Shown in pieces: positions 36,298-45,233 of a stretch of DNA of 64,000 bases (position 1 is the first letter of the stretch; every line of letters starts with the position of its first letter). The position numbers and the translations under genes are program-made. The notes below the pieces were generated by a model. That model had not been told where the DNA came from and ran no database searches. It saw only the letters and a program-made list of their open reading frames with translations. Origin of the DNA: Helicobacter canis (GTDB lineage: Bacteria > Campylobacterota > Campylobacteria > Campylobacterales > Helicobacteraceae); NCBI RefSeq assembly GCF_008693005.1, contig NZ_VXKE01000001.1, forward strand, positions 154,838 through 218,837, given 5' to 3'.

Positions 36298-36834
36298 ATG
36301 CAATACACGCCAAGCCAAGCATTTGAGATACTCTATGACCACTATTGCGCGCAAATGCTGACATTTTTGCAGCAAAGTGGCAGGCAGTTTGGGATTTTGT
36401 GCGATGAGCAAAAGGTGCGATTTGATCCACCATTAGCCAAAGAGCAAGCAAAAAAAATGGGCAAAAGCTTAGAGTTTCTCATCTCTGGCAGCACTTTTGA
36501 GTCATTAGACATTCGCCAAGACTCCCTAGGGCAAATATCAGTGCATTTTGTCGTGGGGCTAACTCCGGGTGGCGATGGCGAGCTAGTGAGTGTGCGCGTG
36601 CGTGGGATCTACCAGATTTTCATCAAAGACACTTCACACGAGGATTGCGCGCTTTTTACACGCGTGGATTCTAGCTTGATTTTCCCAGCAGATTCTAGCC
36701 CACTAGAATCTACAAACCCTAGCCACGATCTCTTTAGCCCAGAAGAGCAGCAGTCCCTGCAGGCAATCTTGCAAAGCTCGCATAATCGCAAGGTCTTTGA
36801 GCAGCTCGCTATGCAAAGCGATGAGCCTAAATAA
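36298..36834 (+). CDS. Conserved-looking protein of unknown function
   Basis: A 178-aa soluble protein with AAAGGAGCATT before the ATG. The N-terminal two thirds (ALEILYDHYC-like helix, SLEFLISGSTFESLDIRQDS, ISVHFVVGLTPGGDGELVSVRVRGIYQIFIKD) alternate strands and helices and look folded. A Ser-rich linker at residues about 122-145 (VDSSLIFPADSSPLESTNPS) holds three copies or near copies of the dispersed motif within 55 bases. I do not recognise the family. Confidence 0.6.
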   Translation: MQYTPSQAFEILYDHYCAQMLTFLQQSGRQFGILCDEQKVRFDPPLAKEQAKKMGKSLEFLISGSTFESLDIRQDSLGQISVHFVVGLTPGGDGELVSVRVRGIYQIFIKDTSHEDCALFTRVDSSLIFPADSSPLESTNPSHDLFSPEEQQSLQAILQSSHNRKVFEQLAMQSDEPK

Positions 36835-36855
36835 CCATACACATAAAGAACCTGC

Positions 36856-36861
36856 TATAAT
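36856..36861 (+). promoter_or_regulatory. Extended -10 promoter (TGCTATAAT)
   Basis: TATAAT with TGC extension, 24 nt before the ATG at 36886, giving a short leader. Marks a fresh start of transcription for the HdrB-like gene. Confidence 0.6.
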
Positions 36862-36885
36862 ATCCAGCCAAACAGGAGTGAAACT

Positions 36886-38577
36886 ATGCAAACATTAGAA
36901 CTATCCATCTTCCGCTTTTATGCCAAAGAAAGCTATGAATACTACTTCCAAAAATACCCCATAGCCTATGACCACAATCTCACGCTATTTAGCGCGCTTG
37001 AGTCCATAGAGAATCTAGGCTTTGATAGATCAATGGGGCTTAGAGTGCAGGGGCTTTGTGTCTTTGATGATGTGCCACTTTATAAGCTTGTGCAGCATTT
37101 TGGGGCAAATCTCTACCTTGAGCCACTAAGCCAAAAATATGTGAGCAAGGACCTAGCCCTTGATAAAGAAGCGATGTTTGCGCGCTATGAGTGGTTTTTT
37201 AGCAAGTATGATTTCATCGCTCCAAGCGATCGCTATGAGCTGTATAAATACCTATGGGCAAACACCATCTCACTCCAAAGCGATGACTCCTACCTAGGTG
37301 ATGGGTTTTTCCTCTACATAGACTGGCTACTTACGCGCTATCCCAAGCACTTTGACACCCTTATCCACACGCTAGCAAGCGCGCAAAACGGGGTGATGAG
37401 CTATACACCCATTGAAGCTCTTATCTACATAAACAAGCCCAATGCCCCCCATATCACACACACAATCCACGCACTTATCAATAAAGTCGTGCGCTTTGGG
37501 CAGTGCCCCGGCTGTGGGAGAGCGTGGATCAATGAGCTAGAATCTATCAAGGTAGATTCTATCCCAAGCTCTGCCCTGCAAGCACTAAATGCCCTACAAG
37601 CAAGCACGCAAGAAAAGAGCGAAGCAGATAAAGAGAGTAGCCAAGATTTTAGGGCATTTATGGTGTTTGACGCTTATGCAAGCCCTAGCGCAAAGCCACT
37701 TATCTCTAGCACCAAAGCCCTACTGCAAGCTTTGGGATACCCACTTATAAAGCCTAGAAGCAAGCTACTCCCACTTGGTGGATACTTTGGGCGCATAGTG
37801 GATACTAGGGAGTTTATCAAGCGCGCCGCTTATAATCTCGCCCTTGCTGCAAAAGAGCGCGCAGTTTTGGTGGTTGGCGATTGCCAGAGCTACTACTCTA
37901 TGCTGCTTGCGCAAACTGCGCTCTTAAGAGATCAAGCCTTGCTTGATGAAGTGCGCGCACTCTATGGGCAGGTTGATTATTACATAAGCCCTGTGGAGCA
38001 TATCAAAAACATCATCGCAAGCAGCCAAAGCAAGCTATGGGAAGCAAAATCCCCCCTAAATCATCTTAAGCTTGCAGCATACCCAAGCCTACTTGCTTTT
38101 GATATTCTTGATACCCACCAGCAAATGATATATGGATTTGATCCTAGCATTATGGCGTTTCCTAAGGCTTTATTTAAGCATTTATCAGGACCAAACTTCA
38201 CACAAGAAGAGATTATTAGCGCGGCAGAAGATCTCCACGCGCACTATCGCCCCATCGCAAGCAGACTTGGGGGCAAGTGGCTAGATATTGTAGAGAGTAG
38301 GCAGGACTTTTCACATTTGCAAGCCTACAACTACGAAGGGTATTTGAAAGAGTCTGCCAAAGCGCGCTTTGCTGGCATTGATGCGGGGGCAGATATGCTT
38401 GTGGTCTCTAATGTTGGGCAATTTAGGGCATTTACCACCCTAGCAAAAGCAAGTGCCAAAAGCATAGGGCGAGACCCGAGCAATGTCCCCACACTCTATC
38501 TACCGCAAGTCGCGCTACTTGCGCTAGGTATGCAAGAGAAGCTAGATAGAAAATACCGCACCTTAGAGCTTGCATAG
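36886..38577 (+). CDS. HdrB-like (DUF5644 type) protein without the iron-sulfur cysteines
   Basis: A 563-aa protein with AGGAGTGAAACT before the ATG. Residues 1-90 form a ferredoxin-like/DUF5644-type start (LSIFRFYAKESYEYYFQKYPI). A CPGC motif occurs near residue 207. Residues about 260-400 follow the heterodisulfide reductase B fold (ALLQALGYPLIKPRS; FIKRAAYNLALAAKERAVLVVGDCQSYYSMLLAQ; YYISPVEHIKNII), aligning with HdrB segments such as AARNLALAEEKG and LCNGCY. The paired CCG cysteines are almost all absent; only GDCQSYY keeps one. A further 150 residues follow. Role unknown; electron transfer through noncubane clusters is unlikely. Confidence 0.55.
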   Translation: MQTLELSIFRFYAKESYEYYFQKYPIAYDHNLTLFSALESIENLGFDRSMGLRVQGLCVFDDVPLYKLVQHFGANLYLEPLSQKYVSKDLALDKEAMFARYEWFFSKYDFIAPSDRYELYKYLWANTISLQSDDSYLGDGFFLYIDWLLTRYPKHFDTLIHTLASAQNGVMSYTPIEALIYINKPNAPHITHTIHALINKVVRFGQCPGCGRAWINELESIKVDSIPSSALQALNALQASTQEKSEADKESSQDFRAFMVFDAYASPSAKPLISSTKALLQALGYPLIKPRSKLLPLGGYFGRIVDTREFIKRAAYNLALAAKERAVLVVGDCQSYYSMLLAQTALLRDQALLDEVRALYGQVDYYISPVEHIKNIIASSQSKLWEAKSPLNHLKLAAYPSLLAFDILDTHQQMIYGFDPSIMAFPKALFKHLSGPNFTQEEIISAAEDLHAHYRPIASRLGGKWLDIVESRQDFSHLQAYNYEGYLKESAKARFAGIDAGADMLVVSNVGQFRAFTTLAKASAKSIGRDPSNVPTLYLPQVALLALGMQEKLDRKYRTLELA

Positions 38578-38585
38578 GGTATTTT

Positions 38586-38897
38586 GTGAAGATATTTTTA
38601 AAGATTCTCATCGCCTCACTCATCGCTGGCACTTGGCATCAAATTGATAATGAGTCAGCTGGCGTAGCGATCGTGCTTTTTCTCTTTGTCCTAGCGGTGC
38701 TTTTGATGAATCCTGTCAAGTTCCAATCCCCTGAAAAGCGCGAAGAATACATCGAAAAACTCCGCAAGCAAAAGGAGCAAAAACTCGCCATAGCCCAAAA
38801 GCAAAAAGAAGAGCGAGCGCGCTTGAAAAAGGAAAAGCAAGATAGAGAAGCCCAAGAGCAGAAAGAATTCCACGCGCGAATGAAAAACCGATCCTAA
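38586..38897 (+). CDS. Small membrane protein with charged coiled-coil tail
   Basis: A 103-aa protein, GTG start with AGGG upstream, 8 nt after the HdrB-like gene. Two hydrophobic helices (IFLKILIASLIAGTWHQI; AGVAIVLFLFVLAVLLMNPV) precede a Lys/Glu-rich helix (residues about 52-103, KRKQKEQKLAIAQKQKEER-like heptads) on the cytoplasmic side. No family recognised. Position suggests an operon with the TerB-like gene next to it. Confidence 0.6.
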   Translation: MKIFLKILIASLIAGTWHQIDNESAGVAIVLFLFVLAVLLMNPVKFQSPEKREEYIEKLRKQKEQKLAIAQKQKEERARLKKEKQDREAQEQKEFHARMKNRS

Positions 38898-38919
38898 AAC
38901 CACACCACAAAGGACTAAT

Positions 38920-40047
38920 ATGAGCATTTTACTACTAATTTTAGCGGGCGTTGTAGTGTATTATCTCTACATCACCCTACAAGAATACCTAAAAAACCCA
39001 ACCACGATAAAACCCCCTACAAAAGAGCCAAGCCCTACCCCCTACCCACTAGATTCTAGCCCTTATACCGCGCAAACCCCAGAGCAAAAGCTGCAAAACT
39101 CCTATGAAGGAGCTAGCATAACACTGCTAGCATATATGCTACAAGCAGGAGTGCGCAAGCAGGCAAAGCCCACAAACCAGCAAGACCCTAGCCAGCTAGA
39201 ATCCACTTTTACTCCTTTGCAAATAGGGCTTGTAGAAGAGTTTGTCCGCTCTTTGTCGCTGCACTCCACTAAGCCAGAGTATGAGCAGAATCTACGCGCT
39301 TTGCTCACACACTACGCACCTGCCTACACCACAGCCCAAGCCAAACAATCTAGCCTAGATTTTAGCACCCTAGAGCAGCCAAGTATCGCTCATCTTGCTG
39401 GAATCTTTTTAGACAATACTTATGGCGAGTATAAAAAGCGTTTGCAGTTTGTCGAGCTTTTGCTAACTCTAGCGTGGAGCGATAGAGAGCTAAACCACGA
39501 TGAGCAAGATATAATCCTAGATATTGCGGCGTTTTTGGAGATTGATAATGCTGACTTCAACGCGCTTTATGAAAGCTTTGAAACACTAGAGCCTAGCAGC
39601 GATGAAGCACTAAAAGCTGCAAAAACCCTAGAGCAAGTATTGAGCGAGCAAAAGGAGCAAACTCAAGCAAGCTTGCAGCAAGTCTTTTTCACCCATATCC
39701 AAAAGCTCTGTGCCAATGCGCGTAAAAAGGATAAGCCCCAAGCCACGCTGCTGCCCACACTTTTGGCGTGCGAGCAAGCCTATATAGACACATTGCAGCA
39801 GCTAGAATCTAGCTCGCCAAAATCGCCCAAATCTCGCACACCCAAAGCTTCTAAACCCCCCAAAAGCGATGATACAAGCGATGATACAAGCGGCGATAAA
39901 GTGGATTCTAGCCTGCAATCCTCGTTTGCCAAAGAATCTAGCCCTCAACATTCTGTGGATTCTACGGACTCTGCGCCCTCCACTACCCCACAACATAAGC
40001 CCCAAACTAGCGTGAGAAAGCGCGATAGCAGCTGGGATAATATCTAG
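38920..40047 (+). CDS. Membrane-anchored TerB-like protein
   Basis: A 375-aa protein with AAAGGACTAAT before the ATG. N-terminal anchor MSILLLILAGVVVYYLYITL, a Pro/Thr-rich linker, then residues about 140-225 with FVELLLTLAWSDRELNHDEQDIILDIAAFLEI, a TerB/DjlA-type helical domain with the acidic metal-like site. The C-terminal 100 residues are low complexity (SSPKSPKSRTPKASKPP; SDDTSDDTSGD from a tandem 12-base repeat near 39867) and hold several dispersed motifs. TerB domains occur in tellurite-resistance and envelope-stress proteins; function here is not determined. Followed at 26 nt by glyQ. Confidence 0.65.
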   Translation: MSILLLILAGVVVYYLYITLQEYLKNPTTIKPPTKEPSPTPYPLDSSPYTAQTPEQKLQNSYEGASITLLAYMLQAGVRKQAKPTNQQDPSQLESTFTPLQIGLVEEFVRSLSLHSTKPEYEQNLRALLTHYAPAYTTAQAKQSSLDFSTLEQPSIAHLAGIFLDNTYGEYKKRLQFVELLLTLAWSDRELNHDEQDIILDIAAFLEIDNADFNALYESFETLEPSSDEALKAAKTLEQVLSEQKEQTQASLQQVFFTHIQKLCANARKKDKPQATLLPTLLACEQAYIDTLQQLESSSPKSPKSRTPKASKPPKSDDTSDDTSGDKVDSSLQSSFAKESSPQHSVDSTDSAPSTTPQHKPQTSVRKRDSSWDNI

Positions 40048-40073
40048 CCTAAAATCTAGCCCAAAGGATCACT

Positions 40074-40952
40074 ATGGCATATAGCTTTTCTACGATTATT
40101 TTGCGCTTGCAGGAGTTCTGGGCGAAGCAGGGCTGCGTGATTGTCCAGCCCTATGATATTCCAGCAGGTGCGGGGACATTCCACCCAGCCACTTTGCTAC
40201 GCTCGCTAGATTCTACCCCGTGGAGTGTGGCGTATGTCGCGCCCTCGCGCCGCCCAAGTGATGGACGCTATGGGGAGAATCCAAACCGCCTAGGCAGCTA
40301 CTATCAATTCCAAGTGCTTATCAAGCCAAGTCCCAGCAATATCCAACGCTTGTATCTAGCTTCTTTAGAGCTTTTAGGGATCGATAGTCAAATCCACGAT
40401 ATTCGCTTTGTTGAAGACAATTGGGAGTCGCCAACGCTTGGGGCGTGGGGGCTTGGCTGGGAAGTGTGGCTTGATGGTATGGAAGTTACGCAATTTACCT
40501 ACTTTCAGCAAGTGGGGGGGATTGTGTGCGAGCCTGTGGCAGTGGAGATCACTTATGGGCTAGAGCGGCTTGCGATGTATATCCAAGGGGTAGAATCCAT
40601 TTTTGACATCGCGTGGAACGATAGTGGCGTGCGCTATAAAGATGTGCATTTGCAGGGTGAGTATGAGTTCTCACGCTATCATTTTGAGGTAGCCAGCGTG
40701 CCAATGCTTTTTGATCTCTTTGCCAAAGCCCAAGATGAAGCTAGAGTCTGCCTAGAAGCCAAGCTCCCACTCCCAGCCTATGACTGCGTGATGCTCTCTT
40801 CACATTATTTTAATATCCTTCTAGCGCGCAAGGCGATTTCTGTAACCGAGCGGCAAAGCTATGTGCTAAAAATCCGCGAGCTTGCCAAAGAATGCGCCCT
40901 ACTCTACAAAGAGCAGGAGCCAGAGCGCGCTAAGCGACTAGAGCAATGCTAG
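40074..40952 (+). CDS. glyQ: Glycyl-tRNA synthetase alpha subunit
   Basis: Catalytic subunit of the heterotetrameric class II glycyl-tRNA synthetase. 292 aa. [92 protein letters not shown] are diagnostic (each quoted in part). AAAGGATCACT precedes the ATG. glyS is not in the window. Overlaps the NIF3 gene by 7 nt. Confidence 0.97.
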   Translation: MAYSFSTIILRLQEFWAKQGCVIVQPYDIPAGAGTFHPATLLRSLDSTPWSVAYVAPSRRPSDGRYGENPNRLGSYYQFQVLIKPSPSNIQRLYLASLELLGIDSQIHDIRFVEDNWESPTLGAWGLGWEVWLDGMEVTQFTYFQQVGGIVCEPVAVEITYGLERLAMYIQGVESIFDIAWNDSGVRYKDVHLQGEYEFSRYHFEVASVPMLFDLFAKAQDEARVCLEAKLPLPAYDCVMLSSHYFNILLARKAISVTERQSYVLKIRELAKECALLYKEQEPERAKRLEQC

Positions 40953-41698
40953 AGACTCTAGCTACCCCAATGCAAGTGGGCGAGATCTATGCGATCCTTG
41001 ATGAGCTAAGTCCCTTTAACCTGCAGGCAAGCTGGGATAACTCTGGGCTAAATATTGGAGCAATGGGGCAGGAGGTAGAATCTATCGCGCTGGCACTAGA
41101 GCTAGATTCTACTATGGCGCAAAATTTAGAGCCAAATACCCTGCTAATCACCCACCACCCGATCATTTTCTCCGCGCTCAAATCCCTAGACACTGCCTCC
41201 TACCCAGCAAGCCTAATCGCCACGCTTTTGCAAAAAAACTGCGCCCTCATCGCTATGCACACAAACTTTGACCACACGCATTTAAACGCCTATTTCGCCC
41301 AAGAGATCCTAGGCTTTGCCACCACAGAGCAAGGCATAGCCCAGCACTGCCAGATCCCACCCACGCCACTACTAGAGCTTGCTAAAACTTGCAAGGAGAT
41401 TCTATCACTAGAGCATATCCGCTTTGTGCAAGCAAGGGAGAGTATAGAGCATATTTATATTGTCTGTGGCTCTGGGGCTAGCTACGCTAGGGAGATCACC
41501 ACGCCAAATAGCTGCCTAATCTGCGGCGATATTAAATACCACGATGCGATGATTGGCAAAAGCAATGGGCTAAGCTTCATCGATGTGGAGCATTATGCAA
41601 GTGAAAAGCATTTTGCAAAAATCCTGCAAAGCCTTTTGCAAATTAAGAATCTCGGTGCTACAATACTGCCTAACTTTTCCCCATTTTCTTACCTATAA
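40946..41698 (+). CDS. NIF3/DUF34 family metal-binding protein
   Basis: A 250-aa protein of the Nif3-like (YbgI) family, dinuclear-metal toroidal hexamers sometimes assigned GTP cyclohydrolase type 1. Metal-ligand motifs are [10 protein letters not shown] (His pair) and [12 protein letters not shown]; the C-terminal HYASEKHF contributes another. The ATG is within the glyQ end. Order glyQ-nif3-zinc-ribbon is that of HP0960-HP0958. Confidence 0.88.
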   Translation: MLETLATPMQVGEIYAILDELSPFNLQASWDNSGLNIGAMGQEVESIALALELDSTMAQNLEPNTLLITHHPIIFSALKSLDTASYPASLIATLLQKNCALIAMHTNFDHTHLNAYFAQEILGFATTEQGIAQHCQIPPTPLLELAKTCKEILSLEHIRFVQARESIEHIYIVCGSGASYAREITTPNSCLICGDIKYHDAMIGKSNGLSFIDVEHYASEKHFAKILQSLLQIKNLGATILPNFSPFSYL

Positions 41699-41706
41699 GG
41701 ACATTT

Positions 41707-42411
41707 ATGAACAAACATTTGCAACAGCTCATACAAATTGCACAAATCGACAAAGAAGCCGACGCTCTTGTGCCTGTAATGCAGCAAAAGCGTGAGCATT
41801 TAGATGAACTTATCGCCCAAAAGCTCGAGCTTATCGCCACGCAATCACGCCTTAGCGAAGCAAAAGATGAAAACACCCAAGCCATAGCGCGCAATGAAGC
41901 AAATATCACAGACAATACTGCCAAGCTAGAGTCTATCACCCAGCGCATTAAAGATGGCTGCTCCGATAGAGAAGCACGCACGCTTGCCATTGAAGAAGAC
42001 TTAGCAAAGGAGCAAATCAAGCACGCTAATAATGAGATAGCGCGCCTAAACAAAGAGCTAGAATCCTACACGCCAAAAGAGCAGGAGATCGCCCAGCAGC
42101 TAGTGCTACTAGAATCTAGCATTGAAGAAGAGCAGCGCAAAGTCGATGGGGAAATTGAAGAAGTCAAGCAAGCCCAGCAAGCTATCTTTGCTAAGAAAGA
42201 AAAGTGCATTACTTCTATGGATCAAAACATCATCGCCTTTTATGAGAAAATCCGCAAATGGGCGAAAAACTCCAGTGTCGTGCCTATCAAACGCCAAGCG
42301 TGTGGGGGCTGCTTTATCCGCCTAAACGACAAACTTTTAAGCGACATCTCCCACACCTCTGATATTATCACCTGCCCACATTGCGGCAGGATTCTCTACC
42401 TAGAATCTTAA
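41707..42411 (+). CDS. Coiled-coil zinc-ribbon protein (HP0958/FlgZ-like)
   Basis: A 234-aa protein with a long N-terminal coiled coil (residues about 10-170) and a C4 zinc ribbon at the end (CGGCFIRLNDKL... CPHCGRILY). In H. pylori the orthologue HP0958 protects RpoN and binds flagellin mRNA, so it is a flagellar regulator. TAAGGACATTT precedes the ATG. Gene order with nif3 and waaA supports orthology. Confidence 0.88.
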   Translation: MNKHLQQLIQIAQIDKEADALVPVMQQKREHLDELIAQKLELIATQSRLSEAKDENTQAIARNEANITDNTAKLESITQRIKDGCSDREARTLAIEEDLAKEQIKHANNEIARLNKELESYTPKEQEIAQQLVLLESSIEEEQRKVDGEIEEVKQAQQAIFAKKEKCITSMDQNIIAFYEKIRKWAKNSSVVPIKRQACGGCFIRLNDKLLSDISHTSDIITCPHCGRILYLES

Positions 42412-42413
42412 TC

Positions 42414-43700
42414 GTGGCAAGCAAGCCAAAGCACATAAGCATAGCTCTCTACTACCTACTCTGTGCTTTTGCGTGGCTTTTGCTTATGCCACTGCTTCTC
42501 TACCTTAGCATTAAGCCCAAATACCGCCACTCAATCCCTGCTAGATTTTTCCCATTTTTGCGCTCGCTTATGCCGAAATCTAGCGGATTTTGCAACGATT
42601 TTAGCCCGCATATTTGGCTACACGCCTGCTCCTTTGGCGAGATAAAATCTCTCGCTCCAATTATCCAAGCCCTAGCAAATCACAAGCGCAGGATTTTGCT
42701 CACTACCACCACGCAAACGGGCTTTGATCTCGCCCAAAGCACTTATGCTAGTGAGCCTACAATCCGCGTAGAGTTCCTGCCTTTTGAAATCTTTCTCCCT
42801 TTTTATAGACACCGCCTACAAGACTTGCAAAGCCTGATCGTTACAGAAGCTGAGCTATGGCTTGGACTTTTCTCCACTGCCAAGACACTAGGTGCGCAGA
42901 CACTGCTTATAAATGCCAGAATCTCCACGCGCTCCTATCCCAAATACCGCCGCTTTAGATTCTTTTACCGCGTGCTTTTTAGCTGTGTTGATAGAGTCTT
43001 TGCCCAAAGTCAAGCCGACAAAGATCGCCTTAGCACCCTTGGCGCGCGCCACATAGAAGTGCTTGGCAATCTAAAGCTGCTAAGCCCGATTGCCACAAGT
43101 GCTACCTACCCTAAGCCCAGCAATCGCCTAGTGATTGTCGCTGCTTCAACCCATCAAGGTGAAGAAGAGCTGGTGTTGCAAGCCTTTAGCGCGCTTAAAA
43201 AGCTAGAATCTAGTAAAGTGGATTCTAGCCTGCTAATCCTAGCCCCGCGCCACCCCGAGCGATTTGACGAAGTAGCCACACAACTTGCTTCCTATCCCTT
43301 TGCAAGCGCGCGATTCACGCAAAGCGCACAAGTGCTTAATGATTCTAGCCTTGATGTCGTGCTGCTTGATACGCTAGGGGAGCTCAATAACTGCTATGCC
43401 ATAGCAGATATAGTGATTTTAGGCGGCGCATTTATCCAAGCAGGGGGGCATAACCCGCTTGAGCCAGCATTTTTCCACACTAAGCTTATCAGCGGCAAGG
43501 CGATTTTCAATCAAGAAGCTCTCTTTGCCTGCATTGATGGCTATACCTTATGTGAGGCAAGCGAGCTAGAAGCAACGCTCCTAGCTCATCAAAGCTTGCC
43601 TAAAGCAGCCTATAAGCCTATGCCTATAGATCTTCTCTCGCTTGTGCATATCATCACGCACCCAAAGCAATCTCCACAACATAAGGACAATAATGGATAA
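42414..43700 (+). CDS. waaA: KDO transferase (3-deoxy-D-manno-octulosonic acid transferase)
   Basis: Adds KDO to lipid A precursor at the inner membrane. A GTG at 42414, 2 nt after the upstream stop, is the most economical start; the frame opens to a TTG at 42381. An N-terminal helix (ALYYLLCAFAWLLLMPLLLYLS) is followed by KYRHSIPARFFPF, WLHACSFGEIKSLAPII, TTTTQTGFDLA, LPFEIFLPF, VTEAELW and GGAFIQAGGHNPLEPAF, the GT30 blocks. About 429 aa. Overlaps the next gene by 8 nt. Confidence 0.93.
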   Translation: MASKPKHISIALYYLLCAFAWLLLMPLLLYLSIKPKYRHSIPARFFPFLRSLMPKSSGFCNDFSPHIWLHACSFGEIKSLAPIIQALANHKRRILLTTTTQTGFDLAQSTYASEPTIRVEFLPFEIFLPFYRHRLQDLQSLIVTEAELWLGLFSTAKTLGAQTLLINARISTRSYPKYRRFRFFYRVLFSCVDRVFAQSQADKDRLSTLGARHIEVLGNLKLLSPIATSATYPKPSNRLVIVAASTHQGEEELVLQAFSALKKLESSKVDSSLLILAPRHPERFDEVATQLASYPFASARFTQSAQVLNDSSLDVVLLDTLGELNNCYAIADIVILGGAFIQAGGHNPLEPAFFHTKLISGKAIFNQEALFACIDGYTLCEASELEATLLAHQSLPKAAYKPMPIDLLSLVHIITHPKQSPQHKDNNG

Positions 43701-44412
43701 AGCCTACAAACTCCTAAGCCTGCAAAAGCGCATTTCTCATAGCAAAGCAAAATCGCTCATCGATAGTGGGCTTGTTAGTGCCAATGGCAAGCGACTTACC
43801 CTTGCACGCACTCTGCTTGAGCCTAGCACAAGCTTCCAAGTCCAAGAAGTCGCGCCACTGCGTATAATCGAGCAAAAGGGCGATTTGCTCGTGGTCGATA
43901 AGCCAGCATTCCTTGAGAGCTATGCTATCCAAGTGCGCTTTAAGGGCTATGAGCTACTCCATAGGCTTGATAAAGAAACAAGTGGCGTGCTACTGCTTGC
44001 TAAGTCAAAAAGCCAAAAAGCCCTAGAGATTATCCACGCTTTTAAAGCACGCAAGGTAGAGAAAACCTACTACGCGCTTGTGAGCGGCATTGTCCCAGAA
44101 TCTAGCACCATCAATGCCCCTATCCTTACCAAAAAGGATAAAAGTGCTAAAAGCAAGGTGCATAAAGATGGACTCCCTGCCATAACCCACATCACCCCAG
44201 AAGCCATTGTAGGTAAAAAGACTTTACTAAAAGTGCAGATAGAAACAGGCAGGACCCACCAAATCCGCGTGCATTTAGCCCATATAGGACACCCAATCCT
44301 AGGCGATAGCCTCTATGGCGGAGCAAATGCCGCGCGCCTTATGCTGCACGCAAGAGCAATTTGCGTGCTTGGAGAGAGCTTTGAAGCCCCAATGCCCTTT
44401 AGCCTTTGCTAA
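43693..44412 (+). CDS. RluA/RluD-family 23S rRNA or tRNA pseudouridine synthase
   Basis: Start at ATG 43693 overlapping the waaA end. 239 aa: an S4-like RNA-binding start (KRISHSKAKSLIDSGLVSANGKRL), then the catalytic block LLHRLDKETSGVLLLAKS with the active Asp, and TGRTHQIRVHLAHIGHPILGD plus LMLHARAI at the end. The target uridine cannot be read from sequence. Position matches HP0956. Confidence 0.92.
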   Translation: MDKAYKLLSLQKRISHSKAKSLIDSGLVSANGKRLTLARTLLEPSTSFQVQEVAPLRIIEQKGDLLVVDKPAFLESYAIQVRFKGYELLHRLDKETSGVLLLAKSKSQKALEIIHAFKARKVEKTYYALVSGIVPESSTINAPILTKKDKSAKSKVHKDGLPAITHITPEAIVGKKTLLKVQIETGRTHQIRVHLAHIGHPILGDSLYGGANAARLMLHARAICVLGESFEAPMPFSLC

Positions 44413-44884
44413 TTTGGAGCGCGCACTAGAATCTAGCTCCCTACTCATAGCCAAAGAGTGGCGCGATAGCGTGTATCTACTACTCTGGGAGCTAGGCACA
44501 AATATCCTAAAATACGGCATAAATAACCTATACGCTAATGTGGTGCATACGCATTTAGTAAGCTCCCGCTCCCCACGCCCGCTAGATTCTAGCCTGCACA
44601 TATTCACTTGCCATCTCCCACAAGGCGCGCTTGAGCTTGCATTTAGCTACCTTGTAGCACTTCCTAGATTCTACCTAGTCTCTAAGCCCACGCCCCATAT
44701 ACTCCAGAGCACTCTCTATGCCCCAAAGAGCGCGCGCGATTTTGCCCACCACCATAATCTAGGACACAAGGTCATTAAACGATATGCGGAAATTTTCTGC
44801 TACAATGCGCCGCAATTTATGATCACTTCCGCACGACATCGCACCATATCGATGACAATCAAAGGACAATATCTTGCAATTTAG
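44381..44884 (+). CDS. Possible HATPase-type (RsbW/RsbT-like) regulatory protein
   Basis: Start uncertain: TTG 44381 has GGAG 5 nt upstream; TTG 44414 would avoid overlap with the pseudouridine synthase; the frame is open from 44315. The segment DSVYLLLWELGTNILKYG looks like the N-box of GHKL ATPases (E-x3-N-x2-K-(H/Y)-G), and HHHNLGHKVIKRYAE like the later G-x-G helix region of anti-sigma kinases. The DxGxG (G1) box is degenerate, so ATP binding is uncertain. It overlaps the following STAS-like gene by 11 nt. The pairing suggests a partner-switch module; this is inference. Confidence 0.5.
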   Translation: MKPQCPLAFANLERALESSSLLIAKEWRDSVYLLLWELGTNILKYGINNLYANVVHTHLVSSRSPRPLDSSLHIFTCHLPQGALELAFSYLVALPRFYLVSKPTPHILQSTLYAPKSARDFAHHHNLGHKVIKRYAEIFCYNAPQFMITSARHRTISMTIKGQYLAI

Positions 44885-45224
44885 CACGGCAAAGAGAAAT
44901 GACATTTTGTATCTGTGCTGTGAAGGGCGCGTGAAAACCTATGAAGAGTATTTGGAGTTTGCGCACAAGCTTGATGGGCTTATTGCAGAGCATATAGATT
45001 CTAGCGAGAAGAGCTTTAGCTCTTGGCGCATTATGCTCCTTGATGCCTTCCCCTTTAACACCTACGCACTAGGTCATTTACTACGGCTAAAGCTTTACAA
45101 TAACTACGACTTTACTCTTGCTACCAATGACTACCACCTGCTTGAGCTGCTAGAATCTGTGGAGTTTTCCACGATATTTTCTGTCAGTATCGAGCACGAT
45201 CCGCGCGTGTATAAAAGCACTTAA
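44874..45224 (+). CDS. Possible STAS-like anti-sigma antagonist
   Basis: A 116-aa protein starting at TTG with AAAGGA 7-8 nt upstream. Order of elements fits a STAS domain: short strand (NDILYLCCEGRV), helix (YEEYLEFAHKLDGLI), strand IMLLDAF, then NTYALGHLLRLKLYNNYDFTLATN and LLELLESVEFSTIFSV, aligning with the usual LD...SSGLG...L...L.N....E.LE..GL...F pattern. The phosphorylatable Ser is Thr/Tyr here. Overlap with the HATPase-like gene supports a pair. It lies 9 nt before lgt. Confidence 0.5.
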   Translation: MQFSTAKRNDILYLCCEGRVKTYEEYLEFAHKLDGLIAEHIDSSEKSFSSWRIMLLDAFPFNTYALGHLLRLKLYNNYDFTLATNDYHLLELLESVEFSTIFSVSIEHDPRVYKST

Positions 45225-45233
45225 GGGATACTT

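Noticed and set aside
36886..38577. Functional heterodisulfide reductase subunit B
   Set aside because: CCG cysteines missing; only fold-level similarity claimed.
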